A stretch of DNA of 64,000 bases, taken from NCBI RefSeq assembly GCF_000378945.1, contig NZ_KB900539.1, positions 1,997,142-2,061,141 of the forward strand, given 5' to 3'. Made by a program: the position numbers and the translations under genes. The stretch is from Methyloversatilis universalis EHg5. GTDB lineage: Bacteria > Pseudomonadota > Gammaproteobacteria > Burkholderiales > Rhodocyclaceae. Positions 25,453 to 33,542 of the stretch are shown in pieces. The number at the start of each line of letters is the position of its first letter. Within the stretch, counting starts at the first letter, position 1. A model generated the notes under the pieces. It did not search any database. It was not told the origin of the DNA and worked only from the letters and a program-made list of their open reading frames with translations.

Positions 25453-26151
25453 TCAGTCCCTGCTGCCAGCGAAGCCGAACAGCTGCAGCAGTGCGGTAAA
25501 GAGATTGAAGATGGACACGAACAGGCTGGTGGTGGCCATCACGTAGTTGGTTTCACCGCCGCGCACGATGCGCTGGGTTTCGAACGCGATCATGCCGGCC
25601 ATCAGCAGCACCACTGCGGCCGACACCGCCAGCGACAGCGCCGGGATTTCGAAGAAGATCGCGCCCAGACCGGCCAGCATCGCCACCACCATGCCGATGA
25701 ACAGGAAACTGCCCATGCCCGACAGGTCGCGTCGCGTCACCGTGGCCCAGCCGGCCATTGCCAGGAACACGCCGGCGGTCGCGCCCAGCGCCAGCGTGAT
25801 GGTCTGGCTGCCGCCGGGCAGCGCCATCACCGCATTGAGCAGCGGGCCGATCGTATAGCCCATGAAACCGGTCAGCGCGAAGGTGAGCAGCACGCCGACG
25901 CCGCTGTCGCGGAATTTCGTGACTGCGAACAGCAGACCGAAGTAGCCGCCCAGGGTCAGCAGGATGCCGGGGGCCGGCCATTTCGCTGCCATGGCCAGAT
26001 ATGCGATGGCAGCGCTGAACGCGAGATTCAGGCCCAGCAGCATCCAGGTGTTGCGCAGCACGCCGCGGGCGCGCTCATCGACGACCATCGTGGCGTCGGA
26101 TACATCGGCGCGCAGCGTCAGCGGGCGCGCGCGGGAAAGTCGGTCATTCAT
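25453..26151 (-). CDS. Bax inhibitor-1/YccA family membrane protein
   Basis: A 232-residue protein with seven membrane helices after a 35-residue charged N-terminus. Family marks are GFMGYTIGPLLN, the Asp-poor middle and the C-terminal FETQRIVRGGETNYVMAT followed by SLFVSIFNLFTALLQLFG. YccA/BI-1 proteins are pH-dependent Ca2+ leak channels or FtsH modulators. The ATG at 26151 (MNDRLSRARP) has GGAGATGA upstream; longer starts add non-conserved residues. It is 34 bases downstream of the HPF-like gene and may be co-transcribed. Confidence 0.88.
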   Translation of the reverse strand: MNDRLSRARPLTLRADVSDATMVVDERARGVLRNTWMLLGLNLAFSAAIAYLAMAAKWPAPGILLTLGGYFGLLFAVTKFRDSGVGVLLTFALTGFMGYTIGPLLNAVMALPGGSQTITLALGATAGVFLAMAGWATVTRRDLSGMGSFLFIGMVVAMLAGLGAIFFEIPALSLAVSAAVVLLMAGMIAFETQRIVRGGETNYVMATTSLFVSIFNLFTALLQLFGFAGSRD

Positions 26152-26185
26152 CGTCATCTCCTTGATTGAATGTCGGAATATTGGT

Positions 26186-26527
26186 TCAGGTGGGCAGGGG
26201 TTCCGGACGGCTGCGTTCATGCAGCCGCTGCCTGCTGCGGTTCAGCGTGCGCAGCAGGCGCTGGCTGGCACGCTCGAGCGCACCGTCCAGCGCGGCGTGC
26301 CAGTCGCGCGCCCGGGCGCTGGCCAGCAGCGGGCGGCTGCCCGGCAGCTGCAGCGTGACCTGCACTTCCTTGTCTTCGCCACCGCGCGGGCCGTTGGTAT
26401 CGGCCAGTCGCAGCGTCACCCGGGGAATGCGCCAGGCCAGACGCCGCAGCACGAAGCGCAGACGGCGCTCGGCCACACTGCGCAGCGCTTGACCTTCCGG
26501 GTGGCGTGTTTCGACGATCACTTCCAT
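26186..26527 (-). CDS. HPF/S30AE-family ribosome-associated protein
   Basis: A 113-residue protein of the ribosome hibernation family: the N-terminal strand MEVIVETRHPEGQALRSVAE, then RLRFVLRRLAWRIPRVTLRL, ending in the basic helix DGALERASQRLLRTLNRSRQ. It is Arg-rich and more divergent than standard HPF (which has the SGxHxEITxAL start), so it may be a stress paralogue and not the main hibernation factor. It is divergent from nhaR across a 108-base gap. Confidence 0.72.
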   Translation of the reverse strand: MEVIVETRHPEGQALRSVAERRLRFVLRRLAWRIPRVTLRLADTNGPRGGEDKEVQVTLQLPGSRPLLASARARDWHAALDGALERASQRLLRTLNRSRQRLHERSRPEPLPT

Positions 26528-26600
26528 GGCTCATCTCCATGTGGATGGGAGACGCCACTGTACGCAGAGACGGATTTCCTAAAAATGGATGTTGATGGTA

Positions 26601-26618
26601 GTTTTACTTCGTAAAAAC
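26601..26618. promoter_or_regulatory. Palindrome in the nhaR upstream region
   Basis: GTTTTAC-TTC-GTAAAAAC lies 18-35 bases before the nhaR ATG at 26636, in the only AT-rich stretch of this gap. LysR-type regulators bind short dyads close to their own promoters, so this may be an NhaR autoregulatory site. The sequence does not by itself prove binding. Confidence 0.35.
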
Positions 26619-26635
26619 AGAAATTAGAGCCCGCC

Positions 26636-27529
26636 ATGCTCAACTATCGTCATCTGTATTACTTCTGGGTCGCCAGCAAGGAAGGGGGCATTGCACGCGC
26701 AGCCGAACGGCTGGACATGGCGGTGCAGACGGTAAGTACCCAGATACGCGAACTCGAGCGCGCGCTGGGCCACGCGCTGTTCAAACCGGCCGGTCGCAGC
26801 GTCGAGCTGACCGCGGCCGGCGCGGCTGCGGTGCGTCTGGCCGAACAGATTTTCCAGCTGGGTGAACAGCTGCCGCTGGCGGTCAGGGAGGCGGCGCAGT
26901 CACAGGGCGTGCGGCTGTCGGTGGGCATTTCCGACGGCCTGCCCAAGGCGGCGGTGCGCCACATCCTCGAACCGGCGACCGAAACACCCGGCCTGCACCT
27001 GGTGTGCGTGGAGGACGAATTCGACGACCTGCTGGCCGACCTGGCACTGCACCGGCTGGACGTGGTGCTGGCCGACCGGCCGGCGCCGGCCAATCCCAAC
27101 CTCAGGGTGTACAGCCATCCGGTCGGCGACGCGGCGCTTGAATGGTATGCGCCGGCCGCCCTGGCGGCCGCTGCGGACATCGGCTTTCCGGCCTGTCTGG
27201 AGCGCATGCCGCTGCTGCTGCCCACCCGCCATGCAGCCGTGCGTGCGCGCATCGAGGACTGGTTCGAGCGGCGCGGTCTGCGACCGCAGGTGGCCGGTGA
27301 ATTCGAGGACAGTGCGCTGCTCGCCATCTTCGGCGAAAGCGGGCTGGGCGCCTTTCCGGCGACAGAATGGTCACACGAGGAACTGACCGGGCACCGCGCG
27401 CTGACGCTGGTCGGGCGCTGCACCGAAGTGGTCGAGCACTTCTACGCGATTTCCGCCGAGCGGCGGGTGCAGCATCCGCTGGTTCAGAAGGTGCTGGCCG
27501 GCCGCCGCACCGATGTGTTCAGTGCCTGA
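26636..27529 (+). CDS. nhaR: LysR-type regulator NhaR
   Basis: A 297-residue regulator. The N-terminus MLNYRHLYYFWVASKEGGIA followed by RAAERLDMAVQTVSTQIREL is the distinctive NhaR form of the LysR helix-turn-helix, and the effector domain carries ISDGLPKAAV and WYAPAALAA segments typical of the family. NhaR activates nhaA (Na+/H+ antiport) in response to Na+ in enterics. No nhaA is adjacent. The 3' end overlaps the convergent DUF429 gene by 11 bases. Confidence 0.88.
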   Translation: MLNYRHLYYFWVASKEGGIARAAERLDMAVQTVSTQIRELERALGHALFKPAGRSVELTAAGAAAVRLAEQIFQLGEQLPLAVREAAQSQGVRLSVGISDGLPKAAVRHILEPATETPGLHLVCVEDEFDDLLADLALHRLDVVLADRPAPANPNLRVYSHPVGDAALEWYAPAALAAAADIGFPACLERMPLLLPTRHAAVRARIEDWFERRGLRPQVAGEFEDSALLAIFGESGLGAFPATEWSHEELTGHRALTLVGRCTEVVEHFYAISAERRVQHPLVQKVLAGRRTDVFSA

Positions 27530-28367
27530 GAGGGGCGGTCGCGTCTGGTCGCGGGACACCGACGATCCAGCCTTCGACCGGATCGATGTGCAGCGGCAGC
27601 CCATAGCCCGCGTCGCGTCGCAGCCAGGCCCAGGCGGCTTCCACCAGACAGAGCACGCAATCCAGCGTGTCGCCGGTACCGTCGCTGATCATCGCTTCCA
27701 TCAGGGCGTTGTCGTCGCAGCGCAGCGCCACGCCGAGCGGATGCTGGCCGCGCAGCAGCGCTTCGGACAGCAGCATGCGGTTGGCCAGCCGTTCGCGTGT
27801 CTGCCCGGAGGCCGATTCGCTCTTGTACGACCCTGCCACGATGCTGCGCGCCAGCCAGCCCGGATAGGCTTCAAGCGTGACGCGCTGGCCGTCGCCACCG
27901 TGCATGCCTGGAATGTGCACGCCGGCGTCGAGCAGCCGGCGCGCGCCTTCGAGAAACATCCAGCCGACCGGCGGGTTGACGCATTTCATCGGGCTGTGCG
28001 AGCCGGCCGGCCGGTCGGTCGCGCGGTGGGTGTATTTGTCGCCCACCGGTCTCTGCGCACGTTCGGCATCGCCCAGCGCCTTGAATTCGGCGCGCGACAG
28101 CGCGGTAACGGTACGCACGAGACCGGCCCATTCTGTAGGCCAGCCGTGCTCCAGCACCGATTCGCGCGGCAGGCCGAAGGGGAAGTCGAACGCGCCCAGC
28201 CACGGGCCGGGCCGGCGCAGGAAGGCTTCGAAGCCTGCCCAGGACGGAAAGCGCTCGACCCGTCGCAGGTGCACTGTGCCGTCCTGGGCCAGGTCACCGG
28301 ACGCGACAGTGATCGGCTTGCGGGCCGACGGGGCGGAGGTGAAATCGATGCCGTACAGCGTGCTCAT
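27519..28367 (-). CDS. DUF429 (RNase H-fold) protein
   Basis: A 282-residue protein of unknown function. It starts MSTLYGIDFTSAPSARKPIT, the DUF429 pattern with an early Asp (GIDF), followed by GAFDFPFGLPR and, near the end, GDTLDCVLCLVEAAWA. These acidic positions fit an RNase H-like metal site, but no substrate is known. The ATG at 28367 is four codons inside the longest frame and better matches the family start. It overlaps nhaR tail-to-tail. Confidence 0.65.
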   Translation of the reverse strand: MSTLYGIDFTSAPSARKPITVASGDLAQDGTVHLRRVERFPSWAGFEAFLRRPGPWLGAFDFPFGLPRESVLEHGWPTEWAGLVRTVTALSRAEFKALGDAERAQRPVGDKYTHRATDRPAGSHSPMKCVNPPVGWMFLEGARRLLDAGVHIPGMHGGDGQRVTLEAYPGWLARSIVAGSYKSESASGQTRERLANRMLLSEALLRGQHPLGVALRCDDNALMEAMISDGTGDTLDCVLCLVEAAWAWLRRDAGYGLPLHIDPVEGWIVGVPRPDATAPLRH

Positions 28368-28401
28368 GAGGCGCAGCATACGCCGCGGCGGTGATTCGAA
28401 A

Positions 28402-29063
28402 CTATCGCTGCCCGGATTTCCGTGTGCGGCGCAGCATGAGCGCCGCCAGACCGGCCGCGAAAAGCAGCGCCTGCGAGGGCTCTGGAACGGTGGAAGCCAT
28501 CACCCCGGGCGCATTGCCGACGTTGCCGCCCTGAGTGCTGACCGTCAACGTGTGCGTACCGCCGCCCAGCTGCAGCGTACCGCCGCTGCGGGGCAATGTT
28601 GGCGAGCGCGGGCCTGAAAACGGACCGCGCCGGTGAGTCCAACAGATCCACCCGTAACGGGACTGACCCCGAGCGTGCTCCCGCCGATCGGCAGCGAGCC
28701 GGTGCGCGGTGCAAGCGGAGCCGGCGGTATGGAAGGCGAGGACAGTATCTGGACCTCCCTTCCGTTCAGGCTGGATCGGTTGTCGAGGTCGATCCGGGGC
28801 GATACCAACTCCAGCACGGGGGCCTGCAGTACGCTGCGCGTCAGGCTGAGCGCGCCGGATGCCTCCAGCACGACACGCAGCGGATCGTTCACCACCGCGT
28901 CGCTCAGCGACAGCGCCCCGGCACACTGGATGTGGATGCCTTCGCCGGTCAGCGTGGTCATCGCACCGGAACAGCTCACGCTGCCGGAGATCGCCGCGGC
29001 TGCGGGCAGGGCATGGACGGCCAGCCAGGGAAGAACAGAAACAACCCGCATACGAGCGCGCAT
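28402..29063 (-). pseudogene. PEP-CTERM exosortase substrate with one frameshift
   Basis: A signal peptide (MRARMRVVSVLPWLAVHALP) and about 150 residues of beta-rich sequence (SLSDAVVNDPLRVVLEASGA) run in one frame up to GAVRF near 28617. The C-terminal sorting signal is in the next frame: GGTLQLGGGTHTLTV ... VPEPSQALLFAAGLAALMLR then RTRKS, the VPEP motif plus membrane helix and basic tail of exosortase substrates. Adding one A to the AAAA run at 28617-28620 (on + strand) joins them into a 220-residue protein. It may be a true pseudogene, a slippage switch or a sequencing error. Confidence 0.72.
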
Positions 29064-29133
29064 GACATGAACCCGGCATGAAAACCGCTGCAGTCCGTCG
29101 CATGCCGATGCCAGCGTCGATCAGCCGAACGGA

Positions 29134-30786
29134 TTATTCATTCCGGATTGCAGTGCCCGCTGAAAGCAGGGCTTTCAGCGCCTCCAGCGTATCGGCTTCG
29201 GCGGCCGGCTTGTCCTGACGCCAGCGCAGCATGCGCGGAAAGCGGACCGCGATGCCCGACTTGTGCCGGGGTGAGGCCTGCAGACCTTCGAAGCCCAGTT
29301 CGAACACCAGTTCAGGCCGCACCGAACAGACCGGGCCGAAGCGCTCGATCGTATTGGCCTTGATGAAAGCATCGACCGCACGCATTTCGGCGTCGGTCAG
29401 GCCGGAATAGGCCTTGGCGAAGGGCATCAGCGTGCGCGTGCCGTCGGCCGCCTCGGACCACACCGCAAAGGTGTAGTCGCTGTACAGCCCGGCGCGGCGG
29501 CCGTGCCCGCGCTGGGCGTACAGCAGTACCGCATCGACCGTCCAGGGATCGATCTTCCACTTCCACCACTGGCCGCGCGCGTCCGATTTCACCCGTCCCA
29601 CGCCGTATGCCGCGTCGCGCCGTTTCAGCATCAGGCCCTCGACCCCGCGATCGCGGGCCTGCGCGCGCTGCCCGGCCAGCGTTGGCCAGTCGCCGCCGAT
29701 CAGTGGCGAACTCATCAGGCGCGGATGAGGGCGGGTGGCGAGCAGCTGCTCCAGCTTCTGGCGGCGCGTCCACTGGGGCTGCGGACGCAGATCCTGCCCG
29801 TCCTGTTCCAGCAGGTCGTACGCCATGAACACGACCGGCACGTCGGCGATCAGCCGGCGGCTCACGGTCTTGCGGGTGATGCGGGTCTGCAGCCGGGCAA
29901 AGGGCAGCGGCGCGCCGTCCTGCCAGGCCAGCACCTCGCCGTCGAGCACGCAGCCCTCGGGCAGGGTGAGCGCGGCTTCGATCAGTTCCGGAAAGCGTTC
30001 GCTTACCAGCTCCTCGCCGCGCGACCACAGTGCCGCCTCGCCGGCCCGGCGCACCAACTGGCCGCGTATGCCGTCCCATTTCCATTCCGCCAGCCAGTCC
30101 TCCGCAGCGCCCAGCACCTCCGCCGGTGCCTGCTGCAGCGGGTGGGCGAGGAAGAAGGGATAGGGCTGCAGACCCAGTTCACCGTCGCCCGGCGGGGCGA
30201 TCAGCGCCTCGTAGCGCGCACCGCTCATGCCGGCGCGAGAAGGGTCGGACGCGAGATACCCGATGAGTCGCTGGGCGATGGTTTCGGCGGGCACGCCGGC
30301 CACTGAGGACAGCGCGCGCGTCACCAGCAGCCGTGACACGCCGACCCGCAATCCGCCGGTGATGAGCTTGTTGAACAGGAAACGGCTGCGCGCGTCGAGT
30401 GCGCGCCAGGCGGATTCCAGCAGCGCCGGCTTGTCACCGGCGCCCGCCGCGCGCAGGGCGCCCAGGCGGTCCACCCAGCGGTGCAGCGGTACGTCGCCGT
30501 CCGCTTCGGGCGGCGGCAGGATGAGCGCCAGCGTTTCGGCCAGATCGCCGACCGCTTCGTAGCATTCGTCGAACAGCCAGTCGGGCAGGCCGGCGACGCG
30601 GGCCCCGGTTTCGCGCAGCAGACGGCTGGGGGCGGCCTGACGCAGCTTGCCGCCGGCCAGCACGTAGACCGCCCACGCCGCATCTTCAGCCGGCGTGGCG
30701 GCGAAGTAGGCGCGCATCGCCTCCACCTTGGCCCGGGTCGAGGTGCTGGCGTCCAGCGCGTCGTACAGGGTGGCGAAGCGCTTCAT
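29134..30786 (-). CDS. ATP-dependent DNA ligase (ligase-exonuclease pair)
   Basis: A 550-residue ligase. An N-terminal DNA-binding domain (about 1-215) is followed by the adenylation domain with nucleotidyl lysine K236 (EWKWDGIRGQ), VLDGEVLAW, RDRGVEGLMLKRRDAAYG and WWKWK, then the OB fold ending FELGFEGLQASPRHKSGIAV. It is of the bacterial ligase type paired with an MBL-fold exonuclease. The ATG at 30786 overlaps the exonuclease stop (ATGA); the long frame upstream of it is shadow sequence of that gene. Likely DNA repair. The partners Lhr helicase and PdeM seen with this pair in other genomes are not visible here. Confidence 0.9.
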   Translation of the reverse strand: MKRFATLYDALDASTSTRAKVEAMRAYFAATPAEDAAWAVYVLAGGKLRQAAPSRLLRETGARVAGLPDWLFDECYEAVGDLAETLALILPPPEADGDVPLHRWVDRLGALRAAGAGDKPALLESAWRALDARSRFLFNKLITGGLRVGVSRLLVTRALSSVAGVPAETIAQRLIGYLASDPSRAGMSGARYEALIAPPGDGELGLQPYPFFLAHPLQQAPAEVLGAAEDWLAEWKWDGIRGQLVRRAGEAALWSRGEELVSERFPELIEAALTLPEGCVLDGEVLAWQDGAPLPFARLQTRITRKTVSRRLIADVPVVFMAYDLLEQDGQDLRPQPQWTRRQKLEQLLATRPHPRLMSSPLIGGDWPTLAGQRAQARDRGVEGLMLKRRDAAYGVGRVKSDARGQWWKWKIDPWTVDAVLLYAQRGHGRRAGLYSDYTFAVWSEAADGTRTLMPFAKAYSGLTDAEMRAVDAFIKANTIERFGPVCSVRPELVFELGFEGLQASPRHKSGIAVRFPRMLRWRQDKPAAEADTLEALKALLSAGTAIRNE

Positions 30787-31829
30787 GCGGGCGGTGCGTC
30801 CGCGTCGCCGGTGGCCGTCTGCAGTGCGCTGTCCGCATCGTCGCGTTCGTCGCCGAATTCGGTGCGGAAGGCGCCGGCTTCCAGCCCTTGTTCGTTCAGC
30901 CAGCGCACCATGGGCGCGACCTGACCGTGGGTGACGATGACGCGCTGGGCACCGGTTTCGCCGATCGCGCGCATCAGCGCAGGCCAGTCGGCGTGGTCGG
31001 ACATGACCAGCCCGCGGTCCACCGCGCGCCGCCGCCGTGCGCCGCGCACCTGCATCCAGCCGGAGGCGAAGCAGTCGGCGTAATCGCCGAAGCGTTTCAT
31101 CCACGGCGAACCCTGGGCCGAAGGCGGGGCGATCACCAGGGCGCGGCGCAGCAGGTCGGCGTCGAGCCCTTCGGACACCGCGCGCGTTGCCGGCAGCGCG
31201 ACGCCGCTGTCGCGGTAGGCGCGGTTCATTGCCTCGACCGCGCCGTGACAGATCACCGCGCCGATCCGCGTATCGAGGCCGGCCAGGATGCGCTGCGCCT
31301 TGCCGAAGGCGTAGGCGAACACCACGCTGCTGCGGCCGGCGTCGGCATTGGCCGCCCACCAGCGGTTCAGTTCGGCCAGCAGTTCAGCCTGAGGACGCCA
31401 GCGATACACCGGCAGACCGAAGGTCGATTCGCTGATGAAGGTGTGCGCGCGCACCGGCTCGAATGCACTGCAGGTGCCGTCGGCCTCCAGTTTGTAGTCG
31501 CCGGAGGCCACCCACACCTCACCCTCGACCTCGACCCGCACCTGCGCCGAGCCGAGCACGTGGCCGGCCGGGTGCAGCGACACGGTGGCGTCGCCGATGC
31601 GCAGCCGCTCGCCGTAGTCCAGGGTCTGCAGCGCGATGTCGCCGAGGCGGGCGCGCAGCACCCGCTCGCCTTCGCGGCTGGCCAGATAGGCCGCGTGACC
31701 GGTGCGCGCATGGTCCGAGTGGGCGTGCGTGATGACCGCGCGTGCCACCGGACGCCAGGGGTCGATATGGAAGTCGCCGGCGGCGCAGTACAGGCCTTCC
31801 GGTCGCAGCGTGATCAGGTCGGTGCGCAT
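30783..31829 (-). CDS. Ligase-associated MBL-fold/beta-CASP DNA exonuclease
   Basis: A 348-residue nuclease starting MRTDLITLRPEGLYCAAGDF. The metal site HAHSDHA is at about residues 39-45, with AGHVLGSAQ, VASGDYK and a late VMSDHADW and VTHG, which together define the beta-CASP metallo-beta-lactamase nuclease fold. It overlaps the ligase start, so the two are co-translated. Its own start is 24 bases from the divergent MEKHLA gene. The role is DNA end processing for ligation, by family. Confidence 0.88.
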   Translation of the reverse strand: MRTDLITLRPEGLYCAAGDFHIDPWRPVARAVITHAHSDHARTGHAAYLASREGERVLRARLGDIALQTLDYGERLRIGDATVSLHPAGHVLGSAQVRVEVEGEVWVASGDYKLEADGTCSAFEPVRAHTFISESTFGLPVYRWRPQAELLAELNRWWAANADAGRSSVVFAYAFGKAQRILAGLDTRIGAVICHGAVEAMNRAYRDSGVALPATRAVSEGLDADLLRRALVIAPPSAQGSPWMKRFGDYADCFASGWMQVRGARRRRAVDRGLVMSDHADWPALMRAIGETGAQRVIVTHGQVAPMVRWLNEQGLEAGAFRTEFGDERDDADSALQTATGDADAPPA

Positions 31830-31853
31830 GGGGACGATGGTATCTTCGGGAGC

Positions 31854-32300
31854 ATGACCGCAATGCCCGACCCGAAGTTCTTGCGCGCACACGGCGCGCT
31901 GCTTGCCGACAGTCACCGCCGCCTGGTGGGCCATGACCTTGGCGTCCCGCCGGACGCCCTTTACGACGCGCCGTTCGCGCTGGTGTCGCACGGCACCGAA
32001 GCGGATCCGGTGTTCAACTACGCCAACCGGCACGCACAGCAGGTGTTCGGCTACGACTGGGCCACCTTCGTCACGCTGCCCTCCCGCCTGTCGGCCCGCG
32101 CACCGGAGCGCGACGAGCGCGCCCGGCTGCTGGAGCAGGTGAGCCGCGACGGCTACATTCCGGATTACAGCGGGGTGCGGGTGAGGGCGGACGGCCGGCT
32201 GTTCCGCATCCGCCGCGCCACCGTGTGGAACGTGATCGACGAGGCCGGCGTGCTGCGCGGGCAGGCGGCCCTGTTTTCGGATATCGAGGAGCTTTCATGA
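31854..32300 (+). CDS. MEKHLA-domain protein
   Basis: A 148-residue PAS-like protein made almost wholly of a MEKHLA domain: VFNYANRHAQQVFGYDWATF then VTLPSRLSARAPERDERARL and GYIPDYSGVRVRADGRLFRI. Such domains are a PAS-like fold also found in plant HD-ZIP III proteins, and may bind a small ligand. The ATG at 31854 (MTAMPDPKFL) is chosen because the upstream open frame runs through the divergent exonuclease gene. Its end overlaps the next start (ATGA). Confidence 0.82.
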   Translation: MTAMPDPKFLRAHGALLADSHRRLVGHDLGVPPDALYDAPFALVSHGTEADPVFNYANRHAQQVFGYDWATFVTLPSRLSARAPERDERARLLEQVSRDGYIPDYSGVRVRADGRLFRIRRATVWNVIDEAGVLRGQAALFSDIEELS

Positions 32301-33505
32301 ACGCACTGCATCCGCTGGTCGACGCGCTGGATGCCCGCGTCGCGCGCTGGACCGCACTGCGGCGCGACCTGCATGCGCATCCCGAACTGGCGTTCGAGGA
32401 AAACCGGACCGCGAAGGTGGTGGCGCGCGTGCTGCGCGAAGCCGGCATCGAGGTACATGAGGGCATCGGCCGCACCGGTGTGGTGGGCGTGCTGCGCAAC
32501 GGAAACGGCAGCGGAGCCATCGGCCTGCGCGCCGACATGGACGCGCTGCCGATGACCGAGCAGAACACCTTCGCCCATCGTTCCACCCACCCCGGGCGCA
32601 TGCACGGTTGCGGCCACGACGGCCACACCGCGATGCTGCTGGCCGCCGCCGAATATCTGGCGGAAACCCGCGGCTTCGACGGCACCGTGTATTTCATCTT
32701 CCAGCCGGCAGAGGAGGGCGCGGGTGGTGCGCCGGCCATGATTGCCGACGGCCTGTTCGAACGTTTCCCGATGCAGGCAGTGTTCGGCCTGCACAACTGG
32801 CCCGGCCTGCCGGTGGGACAGATGGCGGTGCATACCGGCCCTGCGATGGCGTGCAGTGATTCGATCGACATCGACATCGCGGGCCGCGGCGCCCACGCGG
32901 CCATGCCTCATCTGGGCGCCGATCCGGTGCTGGCGGGCGCGGCCATGGTGCAGGCGCTGCAGTCCATCGTGTCGCGCAACCTGCCGCCGGTCGAATGCGG
33001 CGTGGTGAGCGTGACCCAGTTTCACGCCGGCGAGGCCTACAACGTGATTCCCGAGTCGGCCCGGCTGGGCGGCACCGCGCGCGCGTTCACGCCGGAAGTG
33101 CGCGACCAGCTGGAAAGCGGCATCCAGCGCGTGGTGCAGGGGGTGGCGGCCGCACACGGCGTGAGCGCGAAGGCGACCTATCGCCGTGGCTACCCGCCGA
33201 CCATCAATACCGCAAGCGAGGCGGACTTCTGCGCTGCGGTCGCACGCGAGGTGTTCGGCGACAGCAAGGTTCATGTGAACTATCCGCCCAGCATGGGCGC
33301 AGAGGATTTCGCCTACATGCTGCAGGAACGGCCGGGCTGCTATGTCTGGCTGGGCAACGGCGGGGGCCCGGACGCGGCGTCCGACCCGGCGCATGCCGAG
33401 GGCGGCGGCTGCATGCTGCACAACCCGCGCTACGACTTCAACGACCGCATCATCCCGCTGGGCGTGACCTACTGGACGCGGCTGGTCGAGCGCTGGCTGG
33501 CCTAG
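32297..33505 (+). CDS. M20 family amidohydrolase (hippurate hydrolase-like)
   Basis: A 402-residue metallopeptidase-fold enzyme that removes acyl groups from N-acyl amino acids. Metal-site motifs: RRDLHAHPELAFEE, MHGCGHDGHTAMLLAAAEYL, QPAEEGAGGA, and MGAEDFAYMLQERPG near the C-terminus. It has no signal peptide, so it is cytoplasmic. The ATG at 32297 overlaps the MEKHLA stop by four bases. Substrate unknown; HipO-like by overall pattern. Confidence 0.9.
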   Translation: MNALHPLVDALDARVARWTALRRDLHAHPELAFEENRTAKVVARVLREAGIEVHEGIGRTGVVGVLRNGNGSGAIGLRADMDALPMTEQNTFAHRSTHPGRMHGCGHDGHTAMLLAAAEYLAETRGFDGTVYFIFQPAEEGAGGAPAMIADGLFERFPMQAVFGLHNWPGLPVGQMAVHTGPAMACSDSIDIDIAGRGAHAAMPHLGADPVLAGAAMVQALQSIVSRNLPPVECGVVSVTQFHAGEAYNVIPESARLGGTARAFTPEVRDQLESGIQRVVQGVAAAHGVSAKATYRRGYPPTINTASEADFCAAVAREVFGDSKVHVNYPPSMGAEDFAYMLQERPGCYVWLGNGGGPDAASDPAHAEGGGCMLHNPRYDFNDRIIPLGVTYWTRLVERWLA

Positions 33506-33511
33506 CAGGAC

Positions 33512-33537
33512 GCTGCGGGGACGGCGCTCCCCGCAGC
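33512..33537. terminator. Hairpin between convergent genes
   Basis: GCTGCGGGG (33512-33520) pairs with CCCCGCAGC (33529-33537) around an 8-base loop. It occupies the 37-base gap between the amidohydrolase stop and the convergent transporter end. There is no T-run. Confidence 0.5.
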
Positions 33538-33542
33538 CGGGT

